Positions 10,100-21,692 of a DNA stretch of 64,000 nucleotides are shown one piece after another. A model generated the notes under the pieces. The model saw only the letters and a list, made by a program, of their open reading frames with translations, was not told where the DNA came from and searched no databases. Each line of letters begins with the position of its first letter. Position 1 is the stretch's first letter. Made by a program: the position numbers and the translations under genes. The DNA comes from Bactericera cockerelli (Eukaryota > Arthropoda > Insecta > Hemiptera > Triozidae). The DNA lies in contig CM044958.1 of assembly GCA_024516035.1 (NCBI GenBank), positions 21,501,568-21,565,567 on the forward strand. Direction: 5' to 3'.

Positions 10100-11360
10100 T
10101 AATTTGACTGACATAAATCGACGCTGTCCAAACGAACGGTCTCGTAATTTCAAAACTTTATATTTTTTTTTTTTTACTAAATCGACCGGGGAAATCATCA
10201 TTATACAAAAACAAACCAATTACAAATAAATTGAAATAGAATCAAAACAAAACGACAGAAAAATGTCAGATAAATACTACCTAATAAGAATTATATCAAC
10301 TAGGAATAATTAAATTATTTTCACATGAGATACGTACAGGGTGTAAAAATGTGCGTTTTCTGTGTACCTATCGAAGTGTCGTAACTGTATTTCAATTCAC
10401 TCCATGTTCATTTTATTTTTCATAATAATCTTTCATAAGAATAGATTGTGAGTTTCTAGCGAATGGAGGGTGAAATCTCCGTCTCGATTTTTTTTCCTTT
10501 TTAGGGTTTTGATCATACGAAGAAAAACCCCTATTAAAACTATTAACGAGCCTTTTTTCCGTACGCTGTCTGTCACAAGTCATAACTCTAGAACGGTTTA
10601 AGCTATCGAGCCTAAACTTTTTTTTTGCACTAGATACATCTCGGAATTGCCCAGTATTACTTTGAGGGGGAATGACCTGGATGTTAAAGATGTTAATAAA
10701 TATAGGGCACAACTTAGTGTGAGATGTAGGTAGACCACTAAAAGACCGAGATCAACAAAAAAGAAAAAAGGAAACAGAGAAAAAAACCCCTGTATCTACA
10801 ATAAGTCTCTAAATTGTAACATTTAATGTGAAAATGGTTGGGTGGAAGAGATTGCCATAGGCAATAACCACGCCCTTGAGTTAGGACACATGTTTATATA
10901 TATTTTTCTATTCTTTTTCCTTTTTATTGTATAAATTGTTTCCATTTTTTAATTTTTATAATAATTATTTGTACTATACATAATATATGTCTTTTTATAT
11001 CTAATAAAGTGTTTAATAATAATAAAAAGACTGAGATCAACAAAAAAGAAAGAAGGAAAGAAAGAAAAAACTCCTTTATCTACAATAAATCTCTAAATTG
11101 TTTTTTTACTTTTAGAAAGTATTTCAAACGTAGCTTCCGTGGTTGGACTTGGAGTTCATTTAACTTTCATTACATTTGAACAGTTGCTAAATTGTAATTT
11201 TTTTATTTTTTATTCGTCATAAATTAAAAAAAATAATTACCTATAAAAATGAGGCATTCCCGCTCCGTCTTCGTAGGGTAAGCTTCTTATTAGCCTCCTT
11301 GCTCCTCTTATGCTAAATTGTAATATTTAATGTGAAAAAGGTTATGAAAAATAAAACTAC
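10100..11360. other. AT-rich intron without recognised genes (AQR intron 9)
   Basis: It holds poly-A/T runs. Two related stretches (gttgggtggaagagattgcc and a variant near 11603) resemble 8250-8300 and probably belong to one dispersed repeat. A fragment starting cagggtgtaaaaatg at 10337 has the same terminal motif as the long-TIR element at 31484. No exon was found. Confidence 0.5.
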
Positions 11361-11364
11361 TCAC

Positions 11365-11512
11365 CTCGTGGAATGTAAGCCGGAAGGGCCGCACTAGCTT
11401 GGTGGGGTCGTTGGTTTTGAGCTTGATGAGAGCTCCCGGGAAGCTAGCTCTCAGATGGTCCATGTTGAGGAATGTATCGTTGAAGTCCATGGTGGCGATC
11501 TCATTGGGCATC
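11365..11512 (-). CDS. AQR: AQR exon 9
   Basis: Acceptor TAG at 11515-11513; donor GTGAGT from 11364 down. The first base completes a Glu codon from exon 8, then 49 codons follow: MPNEIATMDFNDTFLNMDHL at the start and RPFRLTFHE at the end, in phase 0. The MPN.IAT.DFNDTFL block is a hallmark of Aquarius ahead of the helicase core. It sits 1.88 kb from exon 8, most of that being array C. Confidence 0.92.
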
Positions 11513-11999
11513 CTACAAAGATAGCAGACAGTCAAAATCAAAGCCAATTGAATGAGTTCCCTTCCCAGGTTCGACTGTATTAAAGATTGGGTGATAAACA
11601 AGGGTTGGGTGGAAGAGAGTGCCATAGGCAATAACCCCGCCCTTTAGTTAGGAGCATTTCCTTGATAGTTTTCTTTTTCCGTTAAAATATTATTACATAT
11701 GTCTTTTTTCAATAAAGTTTTATTATATAATATTAAATATTATTTTATTTTTATTTAATTTTATTATATAGTAAAAATAATTTCCTCTTACTGTAAGGAA
11801 GTATTGTATGGACTCGAACCACACTCAAGTTAAATCATCTTATCGATCGATTATGATTCGTTATAGAAAAGTTTTTCATATAAGTATTTAATTAGAGACA
11901 AAACCTAAACTGGGATAACTGCCATCGACGAAATTTTATATTATTGCTCTTACTCTGTGCCTACACCAGCAGTCTCGCTGGGGATCTATAAAAAGTAGC

Positions 12000-13392
12000 A
12001 CTATGCATTGGATTGGTCCTGTCAATTTTAGCTTGTAAAAACGAGTGGTGAAGTGCTGAGAAATCAATTCTTAGCACTACTCTGTGCTACCCAGCAGTTC
12101 ACGATGGGACGTATAAATGATGACCATTAGCTTTGTGTTCTGGGCCCTTCAGGATTATTAGTACCTGTAAAGCATTGTGTAATGCGGTATCTCCCCTGTA
12201 AGTATATATTAGCTACTCACTTTGTGTAATGGCGTGTTATACCCTTTCATGGTATTATTAGCTACTCATCTTCTGTGTAATTGGACGTGCCCCAGGTATT
12301 ATTAGTATCCAACTCTGTGTGTAATGGGCGGCCATATATCTCTCCTTAGGTGATATTATTAGCTACTCACTCTGTGTAATGGGCGGCCCCCGGTATTATT
12401 AGCTACTCACTCTGTGTAATGGGCGGCCCCAGGTATTATTAGCTACTCACTCTGTGTAATGGGCGGCCCCCAGGTATTATTAGCTACTCACTCTGTGTAA
12501 TGGGCGTATGCCCACACGCAGGTATTATTAGCTACTCCAACTTCACTGTGTAATGGGCGGCCCCCAGGTATTATTAGCTACTCACTCTGTGTAATGGGCG
12601 GCCCCTATGGGTATTATTAGCTACTCACTCTGTGTAATGGGCGGCCCCCGGTATTATTAGCTACTCACTCTGTGTAATGGGCGGCCCCCTTGGTATTTTA
12701 TTTATTGCTACTCACTCTGTGTAATGGGCGGCCCCCTGGTATTATTAGCTACTCACTCTGTGTAATGGGCGGCCCCGGTATTATTAGCTACTCACTCTGT
12801 GTAATGGGCGGCCCCATGGTATTATTAGCTACTCACTCTGTGTAATGGGCGGCCCCCTGGTATTATTAGCTACTCACTCTGTGTAATGGGCGGCCCCTGG
12901 TATTATTAGCTACTCACTCTGTGTAATGGGCGGCCCCCTGGTATTATTAGCTACTCACTCTGTGTAATGGGCGGCCCCGGTATTATTAGCTACTCACTCT
13001 GTGTAATGGGCGGCCCCCAGGTATTATTAGCTACTCACTCTGTGTAATGGGCGGCCCCCAGGTATTATTAGCTACTCACTCTGTGTAATGGGCGGCCCCT
13101 GGTATTATTAGCTACTCACTCTGTGTAATGGGCGGCCCCCGGTATTATTAGCTACTCACTCTGTGTAATGGGCGGCCCCCTGGTATTATTAGCTACTCAC
13201 TCTGTGTAATGGGCGGCCCCCTGGTATTATTAGCTACTCACTCTGTGTAATGGGTGGCTCCCCAGGTATTATTAGCTACTCACTCTTGTGTAATGGGCGG
13301 CCCCCTGGTATTATTACTACTCACTTTAAGCGGCACCTGGATTTAGCTATCACTTGTGATGGGTGGCCCCCCAGGTATTATTAGCTACTCAC
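12000..13392 (-). repeat. Minisatellite array C: copies of the 3' end of AQR exon 8 with its donor site
   Basis: About 30 units of 38-42 bp. On the minus strand each has the exon tail GCCGCCCATTACACAGA, the donor GTGAGT and about 14 intron bases (agctaataatacc). Units near exon 8 are regular; those at 12000-12360 are degenerate with many indels. The functional donor is at the exon 8 edge (13393/13392). Confidence 0.9.
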
Positions 13393-13562
13393 TCTGTGTA
13401 ATGGGCGGCCCCCGGGTCCCCGTAGCCCAGGATAATGTCATGCAGCCAGTCAGGCACCACACACTCCGTGTTCATCAGCTCCCGTATGGTCTCCAGCACA
13501 GCCTTGAAGTTGTTCTCCTTGGGCTTCCGCCGCATCAGCACGTTGAATGTCTCGTACACGTC
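13393..13562 (-). CDS. AQR: AQR exon 8
   Basis: Acceptor CAG at 13565-13563. 56 codons plus two bases: [56 protein letters not shown]. The [15 protein letters not shown] block is strongly conserved in Aquarius. It joins exon 7 (…GKE) in phase 0 and exon 9 through a split Glu codon. The last about 20 bases are the part amplified in array C. Confidence 0.95.
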
Positions 13563-13865
13563 CTGGTAACAAAGTTACAAAAGTATAAGTACTGCTCTAT
13601 TTTTTGCATTTTTTTTTTTTAATGAATAAACTTCCTTAGAAGCTTACATTTTTTGTATTAGCTGAGGGAAAGTGTTGCTTTGTAAACTATTTGTATAATA
13701 TATTGATTCTAAGGGCGGAATTAATAGACGTTTTTGTAATACCTCTGGGCGCTAAGTCACGGATTGCGTACTGTGTAAGATAGGGAAAACCATCACTTAG
13801 CAATGACTTGTGATATAGAATTTGTCTATCAATTTCGTCCTAGATCTTTGCTAAACTTGGGACAT

Positions 13866-13935
13866 GTCACATGAACCACCGACCAGGTTACAAGTCCACC
13901 GTCTTATTGATCAAGCAACTGAGGTCGATTACTCT
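13866..13935 (-). repeat. Truncated tRNA-Thr-like SINE (ST)
   Basis: Reverse complement of the ST head (aacctggtcggtggttc region), in the AQR intron between exons 7 and 8. Confidence 0.6.
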
Positions 13936-13982
13936 GTTTATCGTCCAGCAGCAAGACACTGGTCTTCTCCTTTTTTTTATTT

Positions 13983-14149
13983 ATTTATTTAAAAAAAAGG
14001 TAATTGTGCCCCAGAACCGCTTTCACATTACTTCAGGGCACTTTACCTTTACATCCGGAAACGGAAAATTTTCCGCACCGGCCGGGATTCGAACCCGCAA
14101 CCTCCGGGTCAGCAACCAATGCTCTTAACCATTGAGCCACGGAGGTCGG
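13983..14149 (-). repeat. tRNA-headed SINE, family SG
   Basis: The minus-strand head cctccgtggctcaatggtta with B box ggttcgaatcccggccgg is followed by the SG body (gccctgaagtaatgtgaaag). It lies 55 bp from the exon 7 donor. Confidence 0.75.
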
Positions 14150-14203
14150 CTGGTCTTCTCCCTGTTGAACGTCCCCAGTCAGGCTGGTTGAGGTTGGTCG
14201 TAC

Positions 14204-14421
14204 CTCCTTGCCGAGGGCCACATTGTCCAAGTCCTCCCTGTACTGGTTGCAGTCGAGCGTCATGCGGAAGGTGCGGGTGTCGCCCGGCAGGAGTGGGCGG
14301 GGCTCTGGGCCGTCCTCAATGATGCGCCCATTCCCGTCCAGCATGCCCTCTAGCTCGCACCCCCGCACGTACACCAGGCCCGTCTGCTCCAGGAAGGCGC
14401 CCTTGTAGCTGATCTTGGTGC
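14204..14421 (-). CDS. AQR: AQR exon 7
   Basis: Acceptor CAG at 14424-14422; donor GTACGA from 14203 down (weaker than its neighbours). The first two bases (GC) complete a codon begun in a missing upstream exon; G gives Gly, as expected. It encodes [40 protein letters not shown] and [19 protein letters not shown]. This is the part of the Aquarius beta region that ends the stretch missing from this window. No exon joining it upstream was found between here and 46964. Confidence 0.93.
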
Positions 14422-14742
14422 CTGGCGAGGGAGAGAACAGGGTAGTCAGAAGGATTACAAAACACACTGCCAAAAAAAAAAAAAAAATATATATGGACAC
14501 AAAACTTTTTCGTGATTATCAAATCACTAGTATCTCAACAAAAAAAAAATCTGTATCGGCAAGTTGTATGTGGACCTTATTTTTGCACATTTTTGTTCAA
14601 AATTTTAGATTTTCTTAAATATCAAAGCTAGATCATATTTTATTAAAAAATAATTTTACAAATGCACTAGGGGTCCCCTCTTGAGACAATTTTAGTTGGT
14701 AAGTTGGTAAAATCTGTGGAAAACACATTGTCAATAATTCTG

Positions 14743-14973
14743 GAGTCAGTCCGATGGCGCTTTGAACGCAACGATTCTTGTAGGATCACCGAAGTTAAGC
14801 AACGTCCAGCGAGGAGAAGACTTCGTGATGCTGGCATTCCGGCCTAACCCAGGCTGGATCAGATTAATGTGTTTAGGAGGTTGGTGAGTTTCTTGCGAAT
14901 AGAATGTAACACCCCCGGTATGATATGACTATGCAGTTGAAACGCGATATTAAACCCAAATTTAAAAAAAAAA
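14743..14973 (+). repeat. 5S-rRNA-headed SINE (S5), diverged
   Basis: 5S-like caccgaagttaagcaacgtc, then a deletion in the box-C area, the core (acccaggctggatcag, cacccccggtatgatatgac) and poly-A. The surrounding 14430-17600 is AT-rich and no exon was found in it. Confidence 0.75.
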
Positions 14974-15613
14974 ATCATACTGGTGTTGCTAGTAATGAAT
15001 ACCAGGTCTCTAAATAAAAATCTAATTATCTCGAAATTTAAGAGAAAAAAATACCAGGTCAAGTACCAAACTCTTGAGGGTGAAAATTAAACCAATTCAA
15101 TTATTTTAAAGAGGCGAAGAGAGAGAGAGAGAGAAAAAATTATCCGGCACTGATTTAGAAGAAATAATCTTCATTTAATTTCGCATTTAGTTATGTTAAT
15201 TGAAGTATTATTCCCTTATTAGGTATTATTTATTTTCTATGCCAATTGTGTTTCCTCAACAACAAAAAAATCCAATACGAAATTCACCCACTTTACCGGA
15301 CACTGTTGTGAAAAAACTAGCAGGTTAAATGGCTTTTTTTATGATTTTAATCGCTTCTCCGTTAAGTTTTCTTTCGATTTCAAGCATAAAAAACATATGT
15401 CACTGCAGACTTTCACCTCTAAAAATGCCAATTTCGAGAACACCATTAATTTACGGAAAAATTGACGTGAGAAAAAAAGTACTTTTACAAAAACCTTACT
15501 ATGACTCTGATTAGAAGTAAACAAGAATATTTTTTTGATTTCATATGGTGTAAAACAATATTTTGAACCTATGAACATAAAAAAAGTACTAAAAAATCTA
15601 ACTAACGCTGAAA

Positions 15614-15945
15614 TACAGGGTGTAACAATTTTGAAACTTGCACCCTACTAGCTCCGCCCCTGATAAGGTTTTTGAAAATTTTAAAAGCTCATTATACTCA
15701 GCCTAACTTGGACTTTGATTAACAGGAATAAAAAATATAGCATTCCATTTAAAATTCGCGAGAAAAATTAAAAAATATGGCCTAAAAACCGGAAGGGCCG
15801 ACCGGGGCCAAAAATAAATATGACCACAGGATGGGCCATAGGGCACTTCCTATACCTAGGACTTTACAGAATTGAAAAATTCCGTCGCGTTCAAAAGTTA
15901 CGAGGGGGTGGCCACCTTTTCTGAAACATACTGTATAGGCTCTCG
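15614..15945. mobile_element. Possible DNA-transposon fragment with cagggtg terminus
   Basis: It starts tacagggtgtaac and ends near catactgtata, resembling the termini of the 31484-33956 element, but the two ends are not convincingly inverted copies. Confidence 0.35.
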
Positions 15946-16162
15946 GTAATGTCTGTGCGCCACTACTGTCTGTATACTATCGATAAGGTTAAATTGAGGT
16001 TTCTTGTAAAAGCAATAGAAACAAGCCGGTTACCAAACTGGTTTCAAAAGGAACAACCACAGTGGAACATATGTCTGTAAACAATCATTACAACATGGTA
16101 CTCTAATGGTACGATAAAAGAATTACTGATGTACACATTGCAGACAATTATAGTTGTAAACC

Positions 16163-16220
16163 GACCTCAGTAGCTGGATCGACAAGGCGGCGGACTTTTA
16201 ACCTGGAGGTCGGTGGTTCA
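16163..16220 (+). repeat. Truncated tRNA-Thr-like SINE (ST)
   Basis: Head only: cgacctcagtagctggatcg through ggaggtcggtggttca. Confidence 0.6.
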
Positions 16221-16727
16221 TCTATAATCTTAATATATCTAATATATTCAGAGGAAAATCATAACTGGCGACCCTCGGTACACCGTACGGAAACCATAAA
16301 AACACTTTCTTACTTCAAAACGGCTTTCTATAGCAACATTATAAGATAAAGCAATTGTTACATTCCATGGCCAGGACTCTGGGTGGTACAGTCATCTCTT
16401 TAAATGAAATACTGTTCATTGAAAAAAATAAACATTACATACTATAATTTGGTCTCCTCAATCAAAGCCAAAAAGGTTGTTCTAAAAAATATCGATCACC
16501 TACGCATGGACGCATGTGGTCTGTATTTATTTTTCCATCTGATTTTTCCTGATAGTCTGATCTTTCTATCAAAGACCGGACTAACGAAAAAAAAATCCTT
16601 GAAAAACTATAGGACTAAGAACCTATTCATTAAGGAAAAGAAATGGTTAGATAAAAGTTGACATCAGGAAAATTGGAAGTTAACAACCAGGAACCTACTC
16701 CTGTGGTTGTACTGCTCTAAGTTTCCA

Positions 16728-16852
16728 GGTAAATACATAATTACTTGCTCAGGTAAATACATAATTACTTGCTCAGGTAAATACATAATTACCTTCTCAG
16801 GTAAATACATAATTACTTGCTCAGGTAAATACATAATTACCTATTCAAATAA
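16728..16852 (+). repeat. 24-bp tandem repeat, about 5 copies
   Basis: Unit caggtaaatacataattact plus tgct. Each unit contains CAG|GTAAAT, which resembles a donor site, but no exon sequence is linked to it. Confidence 0.85.
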
Positions 16853-16920
16853 AAAACAACTCACGTTGACGTTGTCAAAGCCAAACCCAACACATCATAG
16901 GGAATATCGTACGTAATAAT

Positions 16921-17104
16921 AAAAATAATAATATCGCCTTATTCATACTGCCCGATTAGGATTAATGAATCCCATTAATCCAGCAGTAAACCCAAGACGT
17001 ATTATTATGTGGTCGTAATAATTTGTCATGTCCCGGTTGGGTTTCGAGCTCGCAACCTCTGGATTACCAGCCAGACGCTTTGATAACTGACCTACCGGGA
17101 CAGG
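16921..17104 (-). repeat. tRNA-headed SINE, family SC
   Basis: Reverse of 958-1196: body at 16930-17000, B box (gaggttgcgagctcgaaacc on the minus strand) and A box near 17090. Confidence 0.75.
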
Positions 17105-17612
17105 CGTCTACTATCATAACCCTTCTGAAAGTTTTTCTTTTATATCCAGGTTTCTTAGTAGTTTTATACTACAAACTCTCTTTTATAAGTATAGATTGCC
17201 CTTATTAGATTTGATATTATTTTTACAATTATTTATTTATTTATAAAGAGGTTATTTCCCCTTAAAGAGAGGTGAATTTGACCAGGAAATCGATTTCTCA
17301 TATCCAGTTCTCTTTCATATCCAGGTTTGACTGTATTATAACTAAAAATTGTGTTTTTCCGAACCTCAGAACGCAACTTGGAGTTAAATGAATATAAATT
17401 AACATAGTTTGTTTAAAAAAATAGTTCAATAAATCTGCATAGAGCAAATTTTGTTACCAGATTCTGTGAGTGATGTGAACTTTCATGTGGATAACCCCCA
17501 TCGAGAAGACATTTCGAAGTTGAAAAGTTTTGGAGCCGCACACCACGCTACCATGTGACAGATTGAGGAAACAAACTTTCGACACACCTCACAGCACATT
17601 TCTTCCTCCACA

Positions 17613-17829
17613 ATGACGACCGTGTGGTTCCTCTGCTTCCTCGTCTCTGTGTGCGGCCGAGGCTTGGCCTCGCATATACCGCCGCCGCCCGGGCCCATGC
17701 CGCATGCGGCCGCGGTGAAGGTGCACAAGTGCTGCGGCCGCAACGAGATCATGCTGGACAGGAGGTGTGTGGCCGTGACGCCCAACTCCACCATAGAGAT
17801 GTGGTCACCCATATTCACCAACGAGATAG
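17613..17829 (+). CDS. mthl5: Mth-like GPCR exon 1: signal peptide and N-terminal ectodomain
   Basis: ATG at 17613 opens a hydrophobic signal peptide (MTTVWFLCFLVSVCGRGLAS). Pro-rich residues follow, then KVHKCCGRNEIMLDRRCVAV with three Cys, and a possible N-glycosylation site NST. 72 codons plus one base; donor GTAAGC at 17830. The last about 26 bases (tcacccatattcaccaacg…) are the part amplified in the adjoining array. An in-frame read-through past the donor would stop after 18 residues. Confidence 0.88.
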
Positions 17830-19096
17830 GTAAGCGAAGATTTGTTAGGAAGGGCGTTTGTCACCCATATTCACCAACGAGATAGGTAAGCGAAGATTTG
17901 TTAGGAAGGGCGTTTGTCACCCATATTCACCAACGAGATAGGTAAGCGAAGATTTGTTAGGAAGGGCGTTTGTCACCCATATTCACCAACGAGATAGGTA
18001 AGCGAAGATTTGTTAGGAAGGGCGTTTGTCACCCATATTCACCAACGAGATAGGTAAGCGAAGATTTGTTAGGAAGGGCGTTTGTCACCCATATTCACCA
18101 ACGAGATAGGTAAGCGAAGATTTGTTAGGAAGGGCGTTTGTCACCCATATTCACCAACGAGATAGGTAAGCGAAGATTTGTTAGGAAGGGCGTTTGTCAC
18201 CCATATTCACCAACGAGATAGGTAAGCGAAGATTTGTTAGGAAGGGCGTTTGTCACCCATATTCACCAACGAGATAGGTAAGCGAAGCTTTGTTAGGAAG
18301 GGCGTTTGTCACCCATATTCACCAACGAGATAGGTAAGCCAAGCTTTGTTAAGAAGGGCGTTTGTCACCCATATTCACCAACGAGATAGGTAAGCGAAGA
18401 TTTGTTAGGAAGGGCGTTTGTCACCCATATTCACCAACGAGATAGGTAAGCGAAGATTTGTTAGGAAGGGCGTTTGTCACCCATATTCACCAACGAGATA
18501 GGTAAGCGAAGATTTGTTAGGAAGGGCGTTTGTCACCCATATTCACCAACGAGATAGGTAAGCGAAGATTTGTTAGGAAGGGCGTTTGTCACCCATATTC
18601 ACCAACGAGATAGGTAAGCGAAGATTTGTTAGGAAGGGCGTTTGTCACCCATATTCACCAACGAGATAGGTAAGCGAAGATTTGTTAGGAAGGGCGTTTG
18701 TCACCCATATTCACCAACGAGATAGGTAAGCGAAGATTTGTTAGGAAGGGCGTTTGTCACCCATATTCACCAACGAGATAGGTAAGCGAAGATTTGTTAG
18801 GAAGGGCGTTTGTCACCCATATTCACCAACGAGATAGGTAAGCGATGCTTTGTTAGGAAGGGCGTTTGTCACCCATATTCACCAACGAGATAGGTAAGCC
18901 AAGCTTTGTTAAGAAGGGCGTTTGTCACCCATATTCACCAACGAGATAGGTAAGCCAAGCTTTGTTAGGAAGGGAGTTTGGCACCCATGTTCACCAACGA
19001 GATAGGTAAGCGAAGCTTTGTTAGGAAGGGCGTTTGTCACCCATATTCACCAACGAGATAGGTAAGCGAAGCTTTGTTAGGAAGGGCGTTTGTCAT
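17830..19096 (+). repeat. Minisatellite array D: copies of the 3' end of GPCR exon 1 with its donor site
   Basis: About 23 units of 56 bp. Each contains about 26 bases of exon 1 (cacccatattcaccaacgag), the donor ATAG|GTAAGC and about 26 intron bases (gaagatttgttaggaagggc). Units are nearly identical (only a few substitutions), so amplification is recent or homogenised. The functional donor is the first copy. Confidence 0.95.
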
Positions 19097-19545
19097 TCCC
19101 CCCGCATTTCACATCAATTCCCCCAATTCCAAAATGTGTAGTCAGAAGGGTACAAAATCCCCCTTTTCCATTCCCCCCATAGAATAAAAAGGAAGTTGTC
19201 GATTCCTCCGATTAAGTTTTGTATAGTAAAGTTAGGAAAATAAATAGATGGCTATGCCTCGACTGTTAAAAAATGTATGTAAGGCAAATGCATGTAAGTA
19301 AAAGGACTCTTTAGTATCATGATTGCACGGCAGACACAGTCTTGTTTCTAAATTCCGCTTCTAATCAGTATCAGTATAAACAGAAAACTGAGAAGTTGTA
19401 CTAGATGTACATGAATATCAGAACATACCTGGACAGCTGTTTTGAGCTTATCATCAGCAGGTAATAGTTCTGAATATCCATGTCATCAACTAACCTCTCT
19501 ATTTTAATCATTCTCGTCAAACTCTACTACCCCCGTCCCCCGCAG

Positions 19546-19772
19546 GTTTCAAACCCGTCAAGGTCCCCTACGAGCTGGTGATGGGTCTGCCGGACTGCAA
19601 GGCCAAGCAGCAGTGGCCCATCTACCACTACCCGGGGTCCTCCGACAAGCTCATCATCCTACCGGACGGCCAGCTCCGCCACTACATCTTCAAGACGGGA
19701 AACGAACCCAGTCTGCCGCACAGCGACGAGACGTACTACGACTTCCCTCAGGGCCACTACTGTCTGGACAAG
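19546..19772 (+). CDS. mthl5: Mth-like GPCR exon 2: ectodomain
   Basis: Acceptor ccgcag at 19540-19545; two bases complete a Gly codon. 75 codons follow: FKPVKVPYELVMGLPDCKAK, WPIYHYPGSSDKLIILPDGQ and DETYYDFPQGHYCLDK. Donor GTAACG at 19773, phase 0. The LPDG.L…C pattern is typical of Mth ectodomains. Confidence 0.9.
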
Positions 19773-20213
19773 GTAACGTGTCGTGGATAAGGAAACACAT
19801 CTGCCTTTTGACCCGAGATTATGCTGGGTTCAAATCCTGGCCGGGGTGGATTTTTGCGGGGGAAAATTTCAACAACTTCCCATTTCGCTTCGGAGTTCTG
19901 CTGAATATATTCAATGACTTCTAAACGATCCTGATTCAATCACTGACTGTGGGAGAGAGAAAAAAACCGATCGGTTTTTACTACGACTTCCCTCAGGGCC
20001 ACTACTGTCTGGACAAGGTAACGTGGTGGATCAGGAAACACATCTGCCTTTTGACCCGAGATTGTGGGTTCAAATCCTGGCCGGGGTGAATTTTTTGAGG
20101 GAAAATTTCAACAACTTCCCATTTCGCTTCGGAGTTCTGCTGAATATATTCAATGACTTCTAAACGATCCTGATTCAATCACTGACTGTGGGAGAGAGAA
20201 AAAACCGATCAAT
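19734..20213 (+). repeat. Two-copy tandem duplication of the 3' end of GPCR exon 2 with donor
   Basis: 19734-19978 and 19979-20213 are head-to-tail copies of about 245 bp. Both contain tactacgacttccctcaggg…gacaag followed by GTAACG (donors at 19773 and 20018) and about 200 bases of intron, including a tRNA-like motif. Near identity indicates a young event. Confidence 0.92.
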
Positions 20214-20219
20214 TCCATG

Positions 20220-21340
20220 ATGCTTGTACCTTCAATGAGATGAACACAGACATAAATTAATTCATACCCATACATACACAGTATACATATGGATATTACG
20301 TACATACATACACACATTACTCAATTTGCTTGTACACATAAGCCGGTGTATTTCAGTATACATACACATTACACAACCTACTATGCTTAAATAATAGTCA
20401 AACCATATACATACATTCAAAAATCTACATTAATTATACAATATACACATATGTATTTGTACTAATCTAAGAACGTACTCTCAGTATTTATCTTTCCGCG
20501 TCATTCTCTTACACCTACAATAAACTCTGTACTAGGTACAATACAATACAATAACGCAGGTCCAAGGTACAATACAATTCAATACAATAAACTCTGTACT
20601 AGGTACAATACAAATTCATTATCTCTCTCGAAAACACAAGGACATCTGAGCTGTGATTTCATCTTTTACTAATGTCTATTTGCCTGTCTGCTGATCTTCA
20701 TTTAATGTCTGAATATCTACTTATGATCAAGTCTGTTTGTTTGTCTATTGGTATCTCTCATCCAATTTTAATGTCTGTATGTCTGTCTATTGGAATACCA
20801 TTCAATATTATGTCTATATATCCGCTGTATACATTTGTTTGTGTCTGCTTTAGTATCATCTATATTACTATAGTTTTTTTCTATATTATTGTCTGTATGT
20901 CTGACTATTGGAATCTCTCATTCAATATTAATGTCTGTATGTCTGCTGTAACTTCAATCTAATTATTATTTAAGTCCGTTTGTCTGTCTGTTTGACATTC
21001 TTATTCAATATTATGTCTATATATCTGCTGTATACGTTTGTCTGTTTGTGTGTCTGTCTACTAATGATCAAGTCTGTTGTTTGTCTCTTGGAATTTCTTA
21101 TTCAATATTATGACTATATCTCTGCTGTATACGTTTGTCTGTTTGTTTGTGTCCACTTGAGTCTCATCTGTTATTACTGTCTTTATGTCTGTCTATTAGA
21201 ATCTTCTTTAATGTAACTGTCGAGTTCGTTTCTTGGCTAGAATCTCATTTAATACTCATGTGCATTACTGTATGCTTGGCGGGCGGGAGTCAACTATCAC
21301 CTGTCTGCTTAACAGGAGTCAAATATCACCTGGAATATTA
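20220..21340 (+). repeat. Low-complexity region in GPCR intron 2
   Basis: 20220-20420 is rich in acatacatac-type repeats. 20670-21230 is built of diverged units of about 60-80 bp around tgtctgtctattggaatctc and tattatgtctatatatctgc. No exon was found. Confidence 0.6.
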
Positions 21341-21692
21341 GGTATAGGTCTGGTAGCTTGAATGTTTATTTGTCTATTCAGTATTACTGCTTTATCATGA
21401 TTTTTAAATGATTCACTTGAAGCTGTTGAGAATTTCATGTTCTGTTTCTCATTCATGTTTCAGAAAGGTCAGACAGCTTTTGGGAACATATTTATTCGTT
21501 TCTTTTTTAAGCAAAGGCTTCAAAAGATATTCAAGCAAATACACATATTGCAATGAGAGAGAACTATCAATTCTCTATAATTATAAAGCACACAACTACA
21601 TTCAACATGGTCGTAGAAGATAGTTTAAATATCAGAGGCACTCTTTCTCTCGGTAGTGAGCTCGAAGAAGTGTTTTACCTTTGATATATAAT

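Noticed and set aside
16728..16852. Another splice-junction array (units contain CAG|GTAAAT)
   Set aside because: No exon lies next to it, so the donor-like motif is probably incidental.
17830..19096. CRISPR-like regular repeats
   Set aside because: Contiguous head-to-tail units with no unique spacers; units match a GPCR exon end. The same applies to the other arrays.
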